Source of the DNA: Methylohalobius crimeensis 10Ki
Lineage (GTDB): Bacteria; Pseudomonadota; Gammaproteobacteria; Methylococcales; Methylothermaceae
Direction of reading: 5' to 3'
DNA length: 64,000 bases
Assembly: GCF_000421465.1 (NCBI RefSeq)
Contig: NZ_ATXB01000001.1
Span: forward strand, 1,798,001 to 1,862,000
Positions 37,201-48,084 of this stretch are shown piece by piece (the stretch's first letter is position 1; each line of letters opens with the position of its first letter). The notes beneath the pieces are model-generated. The model searched no databases. It worked only from the letters and a program-made list of their open reading frames with translations, and was not told where the DNA came from. The translations under genes and the position numbers were made by a program.

Positions 37201-37673
37201 ATGGTTTCCATACCGTCCATCAATTGCGGGCTGACGGCTGCAAAACCCCCATCGTCATAGTCAGCGCCAACGCTTACCACGGAGATCGGCATCAGGCCGG
37301 AGTCGCCGGAGCCGACGATTTTTTGGCCAAACCTATTAGAATGACCGAACTTCTGCATAAACTCAAACTGCACCAGGGGCTCGACTGGGTCCTTGATGCG
37401 CCGCCATCCCCGGCTTCGCATCCTTCTGGCGCATTTCACCCGCCCGAACAATCGCCCCCGCCCGCCGAGGCGCCCTGGCTTCGACCGGATTCGAAAAACC
37501 TGGATGCTTTGATCGCCTGCGCCCGGATCGGCGATCTCAAGGGATTGTCGGGGCAACTGGACAGATTGGTGGAAGCGGACGAGCGCCATCTTCCTTTCGC
37601 CCGCCACCTGCGGTCCCTAATCAAAGAATTCCGCTTGGGCGATATCAAGCAGCTACTCGAGGAAACCCCATGA
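34272..37673 (+). CDS. NCS1 permease fused to a hybrid histidine kinase
   Basis: The 1133-residue protein joins four parts. Residues 1-480 are an NCS1 purine/cytosine/allantoin-type permease (TRGAGFGYIGSTFTSLIYAS, AQIGEQVDFLRFLP), about 12 segments. Residues 499-536 hold a cysteine cluster (CSICGN, YCP, CSLCC, C, C). Two more membrane segments follow. Then comes HisKA with H685 in SHEIRTPLNS, an HATPase with DTGPGIP and GSGLGLTLS, and a receiver with D970 in LLDIAMPG. A permease used as the sensor could report extracellular urea or a related nitrogen compound, which is inference. The TTG start is the only one before the permease core. Confidence 0.88.
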   Translation: MEELGRQTILKERRDYNAWVTNETLEDYALRYAPKSFRKWSEFRVANTAFGSIAFLMLEAIGGFLTLNYGFTNACWAILAAGAIIFLTAFPVSYYAARYNIDMDLLTRGAGFGYIGSTFTSLIYASFTFTLFALEASIMSLALELYFGIPLAAAHVISAIIVIPLVTYGITNINRLQLWTQPVWLLLLATPYVAILFREPQAWTGLTSFSGTNGRESGFDWIQFGTGTTVALAMVAQIGEQVDFLRFLPEKNRRNRKRWWTAVIMAGPGWIFLGMARQFGGALLAYIAIGHGIAPEHAHEPTQMYLTAYRYVFHDPDWMLAATILLVMVSQIKINVTNAYAGSLAWSNLFSRLTHCHPGRVVWLVFNVAIALLLMELGVFNALERVLGLFSNVAIAWIGVLAADLTINKPLGLSPPHAEFKRAHLPDLNPVGVISTLVASVLSIAAYLGVFGNLAQAFSALIALAAAFVLPPFIAYGTRPQAFTASRPPVDAADLDARCSICGNAFEPEDKAYCPAYRGTICSLCCTLEARCLDACKPGARLADQLMGIAGRWLPGRLSRHFKLRLVQFALVYVILAVLTGIFIGVIYYQDLLAAAPFPRVAGTLYGNFLKVYSALLVFLGLAAWWLVLNNESRRTAQEESGKQTRLLLKEIEEHRVTDRKLQQAMQAADRANQAKSRFLSDMSHEIRTPLNSILGYAQILRKDPSIPSHRRDAVNIMLRSGEHLATLIEDILDIARIEARKFELKPTPMDFPAFVEQLVRMFRPQAEAKGLAFRCQIVDPLPARVRGDEKRVQQILINLLGNAVKFTHRGEILLRIGYSGEIARFQVIDTGPGIPGDQLETIFLPFQRLSNGRSNAAPGSGLGLTLSKILTHIMGGELSVESTQGRGSTFSIRLFLPKLRIADVAIPEDEIVGYHGARRKILVVDDQAEHRELLKSVLEPLGFVLREAGSGEACLVRVQKEAFDLILLDIAMPGINGFHTVHQLRADGCKTPIVIVSANAYHGDRHQAGVAGADDFLAKPIRMTELLHKLKLHQGLDWVLDAPPSPASHPSGAFHPPEQSPPPAEAPWLRPDSKNLDALIACARIGDLKGLSGQLDRLVEADERHLPFARHLRSLIKEFRLGDIKQLLEETP

Positions 37674-38626
37674 ATCCATATGATCGGGAAAGCGCGGAAA
37701 CCGTCATGATTGTGGACGACGCCCCCGCCAATCTGGCCTATTTATCCGACGCCCTGGAAGACGCGGGTTACCGGGTACTGGTCGCCACCGATGGGAGCCA
37801 GGCGCTGGAGCAACTGCGCCTCGTCTCCCCCGACCTGCTCCTTCTGGACGTGGTCATGCCCGGGATGGACGGTTTCGAAACCTGCCGGCGGCTCAAATCC
37901 AATCCTGCGACCAAAACCCTTCCCATCCTTTTCATGACCGCCTTGAGCGAACTGGACGATCTGCTGCGAGGATTCGGCGAAGGGGCGGTGGACTATCTGG
38001 TCAAACCCGTCCGCCACCAGGAAGTGTTGGCCCGGGTAGCCGCTCAATTGGCCCAAGCCAAGCTTATTCGCAAAGCGGAAGCGGCGCTTTCACAAGGCGG
38101 ATTCGCCGCCGTTGCGGTCGATGCCGACTGCCGGATCACCTGGATTACTCCGGCGGCCGTGGATTGGTTGGAAAAACTCTCCGAGACATCAAATACGGAG
38201 TGGCATCCGGCCGCCGCGCAACTCCCCGAACCGCTTGCCGAATGGATGCTTCGACAGCTTGAAAAGGCCAAAGAGGCGGATCGAGAATCTTTTAATTTCC
38301 AGCGGGGCGATCATCGCTGGATCGCAAATGGCGATTTTCGTCCGAACCAGCAGGAATATTTACTCTTGCTGCAACAACGCAGCATGGATTGGCAACTCGG
38401 CTCCCTGCAAAAAGGATACGGACTGACCGTTCGCGAAGCCGAGATTTTGATGTGGGTCGCACGCAGCAAAACCAATCGCGAAGTCGGTCAGATCCTGGGC
38501 ATCAGTCACCGCACCGTGAACAAACACTTGGAACACATTTTCGAAAAATTGGGGGTCGCCACTCGCGCCGCGGCCGTGGCCGCCGTTATGGAGCAAATTC
38601 ATCCCTCGATCGAAAGCTTGGGTTAG
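37670..38626 (+). CDS. LuxR-type response regulator partner
   Basis: The 318-residue protein has a receiver (IVDDAPANLAYLSDAL, LLLLDVVMPGMDGFE, YLVKPV), a PAS-like middle (CRITWITPAAVDWLEKL) and a C-terminal LuxR HTH (GLTVREAEILMWVARSKTNR, GISHRTVNKHLEHIFEKLGV). ATG overlaps the kinase stop by 4 bp, so the pair is coupled. Likely targets are urt, ure or the porin, from position only. Confidence 0.92.
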   Translation: MNPYDRESAETVMIVDDAPANLAYLSDALEDAGYRVLVATDGSQALEQLRLVSPDLLLLDVVMPGMDGFETCRRLKSNPATKTLPILFMTALSELDDLLRGFGEGAVDYLVKPVRHQEVLARVAAQLAQAKLIRKAEAALSQGGFAAVAVDADCRITWITPAAVDWLEKLSETSNTEWHPAAAQLPEPLAEWMLRQLEKAKEADRESFNFQRGDHRWIANGDFRPNQQEYLLLLQQRSMDWQLGSLQKGYGLTVREAEILMWVARSKTNREVGQILGISHRTVNKHLEHIFEKLGVATRAAAVAAVMEQIHPSIESLG

Positions 38627-38656
38627 GTATTCCGGCCCAACCGCGCAATCCGCCAT

Positions 38657-39805
38657 TCAAACCCCACCCGGATAGGGAAACCCCGCCGGGGGCGGCAGGG
38701 TCTTATCCACAAAAGTTCTTAAGGCGGCATCGGTGACGGCGTACCCCCAATTGATCAGACGCGCTTGAAGTCCCTCCGGCATGGCCTTGAGGCGGGTGGG
38801 AATATTGGCCAGTTCCTCGGTTCGATCAAGCGGGCACACCAAGGCATGGGGGGCCGGATAGTCGCCGATGTCGGCGCGGATACTCCAATAGGCGCCTTTG
38901 CGGGACTTGTTCTTGTAGGATTCGATCAAGCTGCGTTTACGAAGGGACCGAACCTGATTGTTGATAACGCTGCTGACCCGGATGCTTTGTTGCACCCAGT
39001 CGATCGCCGGGCGGGGTTCGGGAGCCATCTTCTTGCCGGCATTGCTGACCAGGATCGTATCGTAGCGTTTGTAGGCGGTCTCCAAGCCCAGATTGTCGTA
39101 CACCCCGCCGTCGCTCAGAATGGCCCGACGGGTGTAGGGTTCGCGCTGTAGATCGGCGCCGGAACCGGCCTCGAAGGACGGGGGATCGAGCTTCAGCCGA
39201 TAAGGGGACAACACCGGCGGGAAGGCCGAGGAAGCGGCCACCGCATCGGCCAAAGGCAGGGTTGGATGCCGGATCATCCCCACCCGCCAGTCGGCCATGT
39301 AGGGTTTGGAAAACCGCCACAGGGCGCCGGACTGGAGATTGGTGGCGTTGATCACGAAGCGCGGGGTGTCGGGCAAATCCTGCAGGGTGGCTTCGCCGTA
39401 GAGATTTTTGTGGTAGGCCTTGGCCACGCGCTCGCCGATGGTGTCGAACCAGACCAGTCCGGTCAACACGGACTTCACATCCAAGGTCTGGCGGGCCAAG
39501 GCTCGAACGGGGGTGACGATTTCCGCCTCGAAGGCCTGACCGACGCCGTTGGCATCGAATCCCAAATTCGACCATTTGAGTCCCAGGCGAGCGGCGGTGA
39601 TGGAGCCGCCGGAGACACTGGAAATGCGGTCCAATTTAGGCAGATACCCCAGTTCGTTCAAACGCCACAACACGCCCACGTGAAACAGCATCGCCCGGTA
39701 ACCGCCGCCCGACAGACAGAGGGCCGTACCGGCTTCGGGTTCTCGACCCCGGTCCTCGGGGATGAATTCCACCGGGGCTGGTTGCATCAACAATGACTCG
39801 GGCAT
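38657..39805 (-). CDS. Patatin-like phospholipase
   Basis: The 382-residue protein has the patatin elements GGGYRAM (oxyanion hole), SVSGGSITA (nucleophile Ser) and LSDGGVYDNLG (catalytic Asp), giving a Ser-Asp dyad lipid acyl hydrolase. No signal peptide is seen, so it is probably cytoplasmic. GAAGGAGG precedes ATG 39805, and it follows the nuclease gene by 11 bp. Confidence 0.88.
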   Translation of the reverse strand: MPESLLMQPAPVEFIPEDRGREPEAGTALCLSGGGYRAMLFHVGVLWRLNELGYLPKLDRISSVSGGSITAARLGLKWSNLGFDANGVGQAFEAEIVTPVRALARQTLDVKSVLTGLVWFDTIGERVAKAYHKNLYGEATLQDLPDTPRFVINATNLQSGALWRFSKPYMADWRVGMIRHPTLPLADAVAASSAFPPVLSPYRLKLDPPSFEAGSGADLQREPYTRRAILSDGGVYDNLGLETAYKRYDTILVSNAGKKMAPEPRPAIDWVQQSIRVSSVINNQVRSLRKRSLIESYKNKSRKGAYWSIRADIGDYPAPHALVCPLDRTEELANIPTRLKAMPEGLQARLINWGYAVTDAALRTFVDKTLPPPAGFPYPGGV

Positions 39806-39816
39806 CACGACCTCCT

Positions 39817-40707
39817 TCAATCCGGTCCGGGAAGCAGATTTAATCGTCCCACCGCCTCCTTGACATCGAACGGCCAAAGGAATAGGCGGTGATACGGTGG
39901 AATACGGTGATAGCGTTGGGGTTCGAAGACTTCGCGAGTCGTCAGATCGGCGCAGTAACGGTCGATCCAGGCGTTGCGCTCGCTGGAGCCGAGGCGCCGG
40001 CCGCGCTCCAAATCGCGGGTGACTTTCCAAAGCTTGTAGGCCATGCGGAATTCATAGCCGGCCAGTGTGTTCGGATCGAGCCAGATGCCGCGCTGTTCTT
40101 CGTAAGCGGTTTGGGCCTGTTGACAGAACAGCACCAGATCGCGGTATTGAGGCAGGCTGGGATAGATGAGAAACGGCGCCGCCCATCCTTCGGCCACCAA
40201 CAGCAGGTTGAAGGTGGCTCGCTCCAGCAAGGTCATTTGCAAACGTTCCTCGGTGCTGTAGGACGGCGCGATATAGGCCAAAAGCCGACCGTAGCGGTCA
40301 AAGGGTTCGTCCGCCGCGCGCAGGAACAGGGAACGCTTGCGGCCGTTGGGTTTTGCCAACTTTTGCTCGAGCAATGCCTGAAAAGCCCGGGTGGCGGCTT
40401 CTCCTTGCTGGCGTTGAAGCGTACCCGCCTCGCCCGTTTTCAGTTTGGGGTGGAGATAGGCAGCCAAATCGTCTTCGACGGGTGCCTTGCCCGCCTGGAG
40501 CCAGTCGGCCAATTGCCGAAGATTTTCATCGTGGCGTGCCGGGTTGGCATTGCCCGGATAATGCACTTCCGGGGTGTCGATACTGAGCATCCGGATCGAC
40601 AGCTCGACGAAGGGCGTGTCCCCGTCGGTGATGCGAGTCAATTTATTCCGCCCCAGGCTATCCAGTTCGAACCCGCCCGGGTCCCAGAAGATCTGCACCC
40701 CGCCCAT
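39817..40707 (-). CDS. SNase-like nuclease domain protein
   Basis: The 296-residue protein resembles staphylococcal nuclease: IRMLSIDTPEVHYPGN, LFLRAADEPFDRYGRLLAYI and LLVAEGWAAPF. It is longer than the usual domain, with a C-terminal region after residue 215 of unknown role. No signal peptide is visible. GGAGGTG sets ATG 40707. It is cotranscribed with the patatin gene. Confidence 0.75.
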   Translation of the reverse strand: MGGVQIFWDPGGFELDSLGRNKLTRITDGDTPFVELSIRMLSIDTPEVHYPGNANPARHDENLRQLADWLQAGKAPVEDDLAAYLHPKLKTGEAGTLQRQQGEAATRAFQALLEQKLAKPNGRKRSLFLRAADEPFDRYGRLLAYIAPSYSTEERLQMTLLERATFNLLLVAEGWAAPFLIYPSLPQYRDLVLFCQQAQTAYEEQRGIWLDPNTLAGYEFRMAYKLWKVTRDLERGRRLGSSERNAWIDRYCADLTTREVFEPQRYHRIPPYHRLFLWPFDVKEAVGRLNLLPGPD

Positions 40708-40789
40708 CGGCACACCTCCCGCGGATTGCTTTATGCCACTTTACACTGAAAACGGGAACATTAAAACGATTCTTATAGGCATGGGTATT

Positions 40790-40890
40790 GGCGTGGTGCA
40801 AGGCTTGCGGGGAACGCCGTGGACCCTTCCTTGGGGGCTTGATGGCGACCATCCGGGTCGCCAACATCCCCGCAAGCCTTACCCCACACC
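40790..40890. repeat. Nested palindromic repeat, copy 3
   Basis: Arms AAGGCTTGCGGGGA (40800-40813) and its complement (40867-40880), extended by partly paired flanks, enclose the core GCCGTGGACCCTTCCTTGGG then GGCTTGA and the hairpin GGCGACC-ATCCG-GGTCGCC. It is the same core as copies 1 and 2. It lies between the nuclease promoter and the carboxypeptidase 3' end. Confidence 0.85.
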
Positions 40891-40918
40891 TTTGAACTCG
40901 GAATGACTCAAGAAGCGT

Positions 40919-40959
40919 CCCTTCTCCCGCTGGCGGGAGAAGGTTAGGATGAGGGTGGA
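40919..40959. repeat. CTTCTCCCGCTGGCGGG repeat, half unit
   Basis: CTTCTCCCGCTGGCGGGAGA followed by AGG and GATGAGGGTGG is one end of the unit seen complete at 25,561 and 50,435. The second half is absent here. The 18-base palindrome could act as a terminator for the carboxypeptidase gene. Confidence 0.7.
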
Positions 40960-40973
40960 TCTAATTGAGAAGA

Positions 40974-42653
40974 TTAAGGCGATTGATCCGAGTCCCTGTA
41001 AAATCGCTGGGCGTCCTGATACATTTTTTCCCGCGAATCGCGGCGGAAATAGAGCATGTGGCCCCCTTGGTAGACATCGATCCGGACGTTTTCCCGAACC
41101 GCCGGGTCCAAGCCCATCTGATTGACGGCGATGACGGAGCCGAAATAAGGGGTCACCAGGTCGTAGACACCATGCACGATCCATAGGCGCAATGCGGGAT
41201 TCAGGCTCATCACGGTTCTCAATTGCTCGATCACGCCGGCGTATCCCTGTTGGCCGTGAAATCCCGAGCGCCAATTCCAGGATTCGAACACTTCCTCGTT
41301 GAGCAAGCGGTAGCGCAGATCCGTTTTGAACCCCAATCCGTCTTGGATGTAGCTATTGAAGGTGGGGGTGAGCAGCGCGTTGATTCGGGTCAAATAGGGG
41401 TCCCTTGCCCTCAAGACGGAAGCTGCCGGATCCGGATCGATCAGGGTGATCGATCCGTCGTAGAGACTGACCAAGCGTCGGCGATCGGCCAACAGGGTCT
41501 TGGCCAGGCGTTCCGGAGGGATGCGTCCCCGAAAGCGCCGCACGGTTTCTCGATCCAGCCCGGTATAACCGGCCAGACGCTTCCACAGATCCGATTCCGC
41601 GGCATTCTCGCGCACAAGCCCCGTCAACAGCCCGGACAGAGCAAAATCCTCCACTGTTGCCAGCCGGGTTCGAAGATCCTTGCCCGTCCCGGGAAGATCG
41701 TCGCCGCGTTCGTGAAACGCCGCCACCGCGGCATAGGTGGGCAACAAGGCGGCCCAGGAGAGCAAACCGTGCTCTCCGCCCCACAACAATCCGAACTCCA
41801 AGGCGGGGGAAATCATCACCAAGCCCCCGGGCTCGATTCCGAATTCGCTTTGCAGCAACTTCGCCAAGCGCGCCACCCGGAAACCGCCGTAGCTCTCGCC
41901 GGCCAGATAGACGGGAGACAACCAGCGCTCCTCCCGGGTCAGATACAGACGGATGAATTGCGCCAGGAAACGCGCGTCTTCCGCCACACCCCAGGGCGAC
42001 TCGCCATGGGCCTTGTCCTTGGCCGATTTGTCTTTCCGGGCTCTTGCCTTCTTTGCTTCGGCGGGAATCATCCGGCTGTAGCCCGTCCCGATGGGATCGA
42101 CGAACACCAAATCGGTGAACGCCAACCAACTCAGGGGATTGTCTTCTAGCCGCGGCGTCCGGGGCGGCACCGTTCCATCGTCATTGAAGACGACTCGCTG
42201 CGGCCCCAAGGCGCCCAGGTGGAGATAGGCCGACGCCGCTCCCGGCCCTCCGTTGAATACGAAAGTCAGCGGTCGGCGAGCCGATTCGGAATCGTCGGCG
42301 GTATACGCGATATAAAAAATCCGGCCGCTCGCCTCGCCTTTTTCGTCATGAATGGTGAGCGATGCCGCGGTGGCTTGATATTCGATGGCGCGGGTGGGCG
42401 TGGTCAGGGTGTGGCGGGAAACCGCTCGCTTCGAGGAAAGCAAAACCCCGATTTCCGGGGCTGAATCTTGATCGCCCGGTGCGGTTTCTTTCGCCGCGGC
42501 AGAAGCCAAATAACACGATAATAAAACCGCCCCTACAAATACCGGGAAAGACGATTTACTCGCCGTACCCCAACCCCCGGCCGCGGCAATTGCGCGCGAA
42601 ATAATTCGGGCTTCCCTTGGGCACCACCACCACCCCGCCCGGGGTGACCTCAT
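40974..42653 (-). CDS. S10 serine carboxypeptidase-like exported enzyme
   Basis: The protein of about 559 residues has the S10 features FNGGPGAASAYLHLGALGP, FVDPIGTGYSRM, the nucleophile motif LAGESYGGFRVARLA, a late Asp in HGVYDLVTPYF and a His in YQGGHMLYF. A signal-like segment (FPVFVGAVLLSCYLASAAA) lies about 35 residues in. No usual start codon occurs between the glgC stop and that segment, so I take ATG 42653, which overlaps glgC by about 98 bases; the true start is uncertain. Confidence 0.82.
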   Translation of the reverse strand: MRSPRAGWWWCPREARIISRAIAAAGGWGTASKSSFPVFVGAVLLSCYLASAAAKETAPGDQDSAPEIGVLLSSKRAVSRHTLTTPTRAIEYQATAASLTIHDEKGEASGRIFYIAYTADDSESARRPLTFVFNGGPGAASAYLHLGALGPQRVVFNDDGTVPPRTPRLEDNPLSWLAFTDLVFVDPIGTGYSRMIPAEAKKARARKDKSAKDKAHGESPWGVAEDARFLAQFIRLYLTREERWLSPVYLAGESYGGFRVARLAKLLQSEFGIEPGGLVMISPALEFGLLWGGEHGLLSWAALLPTYAAVAAFHERGDDLPGTGKDLRTRLATVEDFALSGLLTGLVRENAAESDLWKRLAGYTGLDRETVRRFRGRIPPERLAKTLLADRRRLVSLYDGSITLIDPDPAASVLRARDPYLTRINALLTPTFNSYIQDGLGFKTDLRYRLLNEEVFESWNWRSGFHGQQGYAGVIEQLRTVMSLNPALRLWIVHGVYDLVTPYFGSVIAVNQMGLDPAVRENVRIDVYQGGHMLYFRRDSREKMYQDAQRFYRDSDQSP

Positions 42654-43821
42654 AAAGTTTTCTATCCGCTGCGTGATCATAACCGATCTCCGAACCCGCC
42701 TGAATGGTATTGTGCCGGTCGACGATGACCCGGCGCAAGCGGGCGCCTCGGCAGATACGCACGTAATCCATGATAATGCAATCCTCCAATACCACATCGG
42801 GTTCGATCACCGCCTCGCGCCGGACGATGCTGTTGCGTATGGTGGCATTGTCCACCAAGGCGGCGGCGCCGATCTGACTGTTGTCGATGCTGCTGTTGAA
42901 CACCTGGGCGACGGGTCCTTGGTAATGACTGGAAAAAATCGGCCATTGGGGGTTGAAGGGTTGGAAACGCGGCTCCCGACCCAGCAAGTCTTCATGCGCC
43001 TCGAAATAGGCATCCAGGGTGCCCACATCCCGCCAATATCCCACTTCTTCATAAGCTCGAATGCCGGGGATGTAATTGTCGGCGAAATCATAGGCATACA
43101 GACGATGAGTCTGCAGCAAGCGTGGCAGCACATGATGGCCGAAATCCGTCTCCCCGCGTTGGTGCGCTTCCTCCAGCGCATTTATCAATACCTCGGTATT
43201 GAACAGGTAATTTCCCATGGAGGCATACGCGCTGGTGGCATCCGAGGGCATCGGTTTACCCCGATCCGGCTTTTCCTCGAAACCGCGCACTCGAGCCTCG
43301 TCGTCCACTTCCAGGATACCGAAACTGGCCGTCTCTTCTATGGGGACGGGACATGCCGCCACTGTGACGTCCGCTTGGCATTGGCGGTGAAATCGCACCA
43401 TCTGGCGCACATCCATTCGATAAATATGGTCGGCCCCGAACACCGCAACCAGGTCGGGGCGATGAATGCGCATCAAATTGATGCTTTGGTAGACAGCATC
43501 GGCGGTTCCTTTAAACCAAATTTTCCCATCCTCCATCTGGGGCGGCACCACCGTAACGAACTGGTCCGGCAACAAGGGCGAGATGGTCCAGGCCTTGCGC
43601 ACGTGTTCTATCAAACCTTGCGGCTTGTATTGCACCAAAAGGTAGATGGAGTGAATGCCGGAGTTGACCAGATTGCTGAGAACGAAATCCACCATGCGGT
43701 AGCGTCCTCCGAAAGGTACCGCCGGCTTGCAGCGTTCGTTCGTCAATGGTCGGAGCCGTTTGCCCGCGCCGCCGGCCATCACAAAGGCCACGATTTTTTC
43801 CGATTTGCGCTGTTCTTTCAT
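42556..43821 (-). CDS. glgC: Glucose-1-phosphate adenylyltransferase
   Basis: The 421-residue enzyme makes ADP-glucose for glycogen. AFVMAGGAGKRLRPLTNERC and KPAVPFGGRYRMVDF form the nucleotide site, FGADHIYRMD the catalytic Asp region, GFEEKPDRGKP the sugar-phosphate site, and a left-handed beta-helix domain follows (VDNATIRNSIVRREAVIEPD). Length is normal. GGAG precedes ATG 43821. No other glycogen gene is adjacent. Confidence 0.96.
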   Translation of the reverse strand: MKEQRKSEKIVAFVMAGGAGKRLRPLTNERCKPAVPFGGRYRMVDFVLSNLVNSGIHSIYLLVQYKPQGLIEHVRKAWTISPLLPDQFVTVVPPQMEDGKIWFKGTADAVYQSINLMRIHRPDLVAVFGADHIYRMDVRQMVRFHRQCQADVTVAACPVPIEETASFGILEVDDEARVRGFEEKPDRGKPMPSDATSAYASMGNYLFNTEVLINALEEAHQRGETDFGHHVLPRLLQTHRLYAYDFADNYIPGIRAYEEVGYWRDVGTLDAYFEAHEDLLGREPRFQPFNPQWPIFSSHYQGPVAQVFNSSIDNSQIGAAALVDNATIRNSIVRREAVIEPDVVLEDCIIMDYVRICRGARLRRVIVDRHNTIQAGSEIGYDHAADRKLYEVTPGGVVVVPKGSPNYFARNCRGRGLGYGE

Positions 43822-46005
<2,184 letters not shown>

Positions 46006-46013
<8 letters not shown>

Positions 46014-46062
46014 AAGTCCTTATGTTTCCGTACGGGGCAAAAAGACAGTGGCGCTGGCGTGA
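46006..46062 (+). CDS. 18-residue frame at the position of atpQ
   Basis: ATG 46006 overlaps the atpC stop by 8 bp and reads MNKSPYVSVRGKKTVALA, then stops inside the GTG start of the antiporter. N-ATPase operons normally have atpQ here, whose product starts with a similar basic stretch. It could be the scrap left when atpQ-atpR were replaced, or a coupling leader. Confidence 0.4.
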
Positions 46063-47288
46063 CGGAGGAAATCAGCACGCACACGATTTGGACCTTGCTG
46101 CTCGGGCTGACGGTGATCGCCTCGGGGCTGATCGAGGCGGGTTTCACCCGCCTTAGAATTCCCGCATTGGTAGGCTATTTATTGCTGGGCCTGTTGTTAA
46201 GATTCATTGATAGCCGGTGGGGAATACTGGACCCACCCACCCGTAACGCCGTCCAATTCCTTGCCGATATCGGCGTCGTCGCTCTCTTGTTCCGAGTGGG
46301 GTTACAGAGCCATCCAGGAGCATTAGCGCGCAAATTACCCCAAGCCATGAAGATCTGGCTCGGTGACGTGAGCGGTTCCGCTCTGCTCGGATTTGTGACC
46401 AGCTATTATCTGCTCGAGTTTGCGCTCATTCCGTCCTTGATCATAGCGACCGCACTTACCGCTACCAGCGTCGGCGTTTCGGTGGCCGCCTGGCAGAGCC
46501 GTTACGCGATCGACTCCGACAACGGTCGGCTGTTGGTGGATGTGGCCGAGCTCGATGATATTTCGGCGGTGGCATTGATGGCCTTGTTGTTTGTCTTGAT
46601 TCCGACGCTACACGATGCCAAAACCGGGGTCGTATCGACGTTGGCAGCGACCGGTGCCAGCTTCGCCGCCAAATTCGTCCTGTTCATCGCCGGCTGCTAC
46701 TTGTTCTCGCGCTATGTGGAACCCTGGTTGACCCACTTCACTGCACACCGGGAGCCGAAGCCGCAACGCATGCTCACCGTGATCGGCGTAGGTTTCGTGA
46801 TCGCCGCCTTGGCCAATTGGCTGGGATTTTCCCTGGCCATCGGCGCTCTGTTTGCGGGACTGGTCTTTAGCCGCGACCCGAAGGCCATCCAAACAGAAAA
46901 ATCATTCATCGATATTTATGCTTTCGTCACCCCATTTTTTTTCATCAATATCGGCTTGGGGGTCAACCCCGGGCAAATTGTCGCAGGAACGGGACTGGGC
47001 TTAATATTGCTACTTGCGGCGGCGGCCGGGAAATTCATCGGGGCGGGAACACCCGCCTTGATCACCAGCGGCGCGACCGGTGCCGTCCTAATCGGCATCA
47101 GCATGATCCCGCGCGCGGAAATCACCATGATCGTCATCCATCAAGCCCAGCGGCTGGGAAATTGGGCCCTGCCGCAAGAAATCTACGCCGGCATAGTGTT
47201 CGTCAGCCTATCGACCTGTATTATTGCCCCCTTGATCCTGTATCGTCTTCTGCAACGCTGGCCTCAAACCGATCAGGAAAAGATCTGA
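46059..47288 (+). CDS. CPA2-type cation:proton antiporter inside the N-ATPase operon
   Basis: The 409-residue protein has about 12 membrane segments and the KefB/CPA2 pattern: ALVGYLLLGLLLRFIDSRWG, FLADIGVVALLFRVGLQSHP, ALTATSVGVSVAAWQS and VDVAELDDISAVALMALL with the ion-binding Asp pair region. It exchanges Na+ or K+ for protons. It occupies the place of atpQ/atpR and is translationally tied to the preceding short frame (GTGA). An ion-exchange partner for an ion-pumping ATPase makes functional sense but is inference. Confidence 0.85.
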   Translation: MTEEISTHTIWTLLLGLTVIASGLIEAGFTRLRIPALVGYLLLGLLLRFIDSRWGILDPPTRNAVQFLADIGVVALLFRVGLQSHPGALARKLPQAMKIWLGDVSGSALLGFVTSYYLLEFALIPSLIIATALTATSVGVSVAAWQSRYAIDSDNGRLLVDVAELDDISAVALMALLFVLIPTLHDAKTGVVSTLAATGASFAAKFVLFIAGCYLFSRYVEPWLTHFTAHREPKPQRMLTVIGVGFVIAALANWLGFSLAIGALFAGLVFSRDPKAIQTEKSFIDIYAFVTPFFFINIGLGVNPGQIVAGTGLGLILLLAAAAGKFIGAGTPALITSGATGAVLIGISMIPRAEITMIVIHQAQRLGNWALPQEIYAGIVFVSLSTCIIAPLILYRLLQRWPQTDQEKI

Positions 47289-47322
47289 ACGATTTGCCCA
47301 ACAACGTTGAAGAGAACCTCCC

Positions 47323-48036
47323 ATGACCATCAGTCCCGACAATATCGTCTTCTGGCAATGGGGCTTGTTTTCCCTCAATGCCACCATCGCATACACCTGG
47401 GGGGTCATGGCCCTGCTGACCCTCATTTCATGGTTGGTGACGCGCCGCTTGTCCACGGGAACTCGGCTGTCGCGCTGGCAAAATCTGCTGGAGGTTCTGG
47501 TGACCGGTATCCGCGATCATGTTCGCGATATCAGTCAGCAGGATCCGGGCAAATACCTGCCATTCGTGGGGACCCTGTTTCTCTACATCGCCATGGCCAA
47601 TTTGCTCAACGTCGTTCCCGGCTACATGGCGCCCACCGGCTCCCTGTCCACGACGACCGCCCTGGCCATTTGCGTATTCGTCGCCGTGCCCATTTACGGC
47701 ATCTTCTCCGAAGGACTGGGGACTTACTTGAAACAATACGTCAAACCCACCTGGATCATGCTGCCTTTCAATATCATCGGCGAATTTTCGCGCACCCTGG
47801 CCCTGGCGGTGCGTCTCTACGGCAACATCATGAGTGGAACGGTGATCGCCGCCATCCTGCTCAGCATCGCCCCCTACTTTTTCCCCATCGTCATGCAGCT
47901 ACTGGGGTTGCTGACCGGGATGATTCAAGCCTATATTTTCGCCGTTCTGGCCATGGTCTATATCGCATCCGCCACCTCGGCCCATCGGCAAGCCGAACAA
48001 AACGATCGGCAACCGGAAACGGACGGTTCAAGCTAA
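47323..48036 (+). CDS. atpB: N-ATPase F0 subunit a
   Basis: The 237-residue membrane protein has the conserved arginine helix, GEFSRTLALAVRLYGNIMSG, and LTGMIQAYIFAVLAMVYIAS. Subunit a forms the ion half-channels against the c ring. The next gene should be atpE (subunit c), but only 48 bp follow before atpF. Confidence 0.93.
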   Translation: MTISPDNIVFWQWGLFSLNATIAYTWGVMALLTLISWLVTRRLSTGTRLSRWQNLLEVLVTGIRDHVRDISQQDPGKYLPFVGTLFLYIAMANLLNVVPGYMAPTGSLSTTTALAICVFVAVPIYGIFSEGLGTYLKQYVKPTWIMLPFNIIGEFSRTLALAVRLYGNIMSGTVIAAILLSIAPYFFPIVMQLLGLLTGMIQAYIFAVLAMVYIASATSAHRQAEQNDRQPETDGSS

Positions 48037-48084
48037 AACCACCGCCAATCCCATCAACCCATTTCAATCAGGGGAGACTCATCC

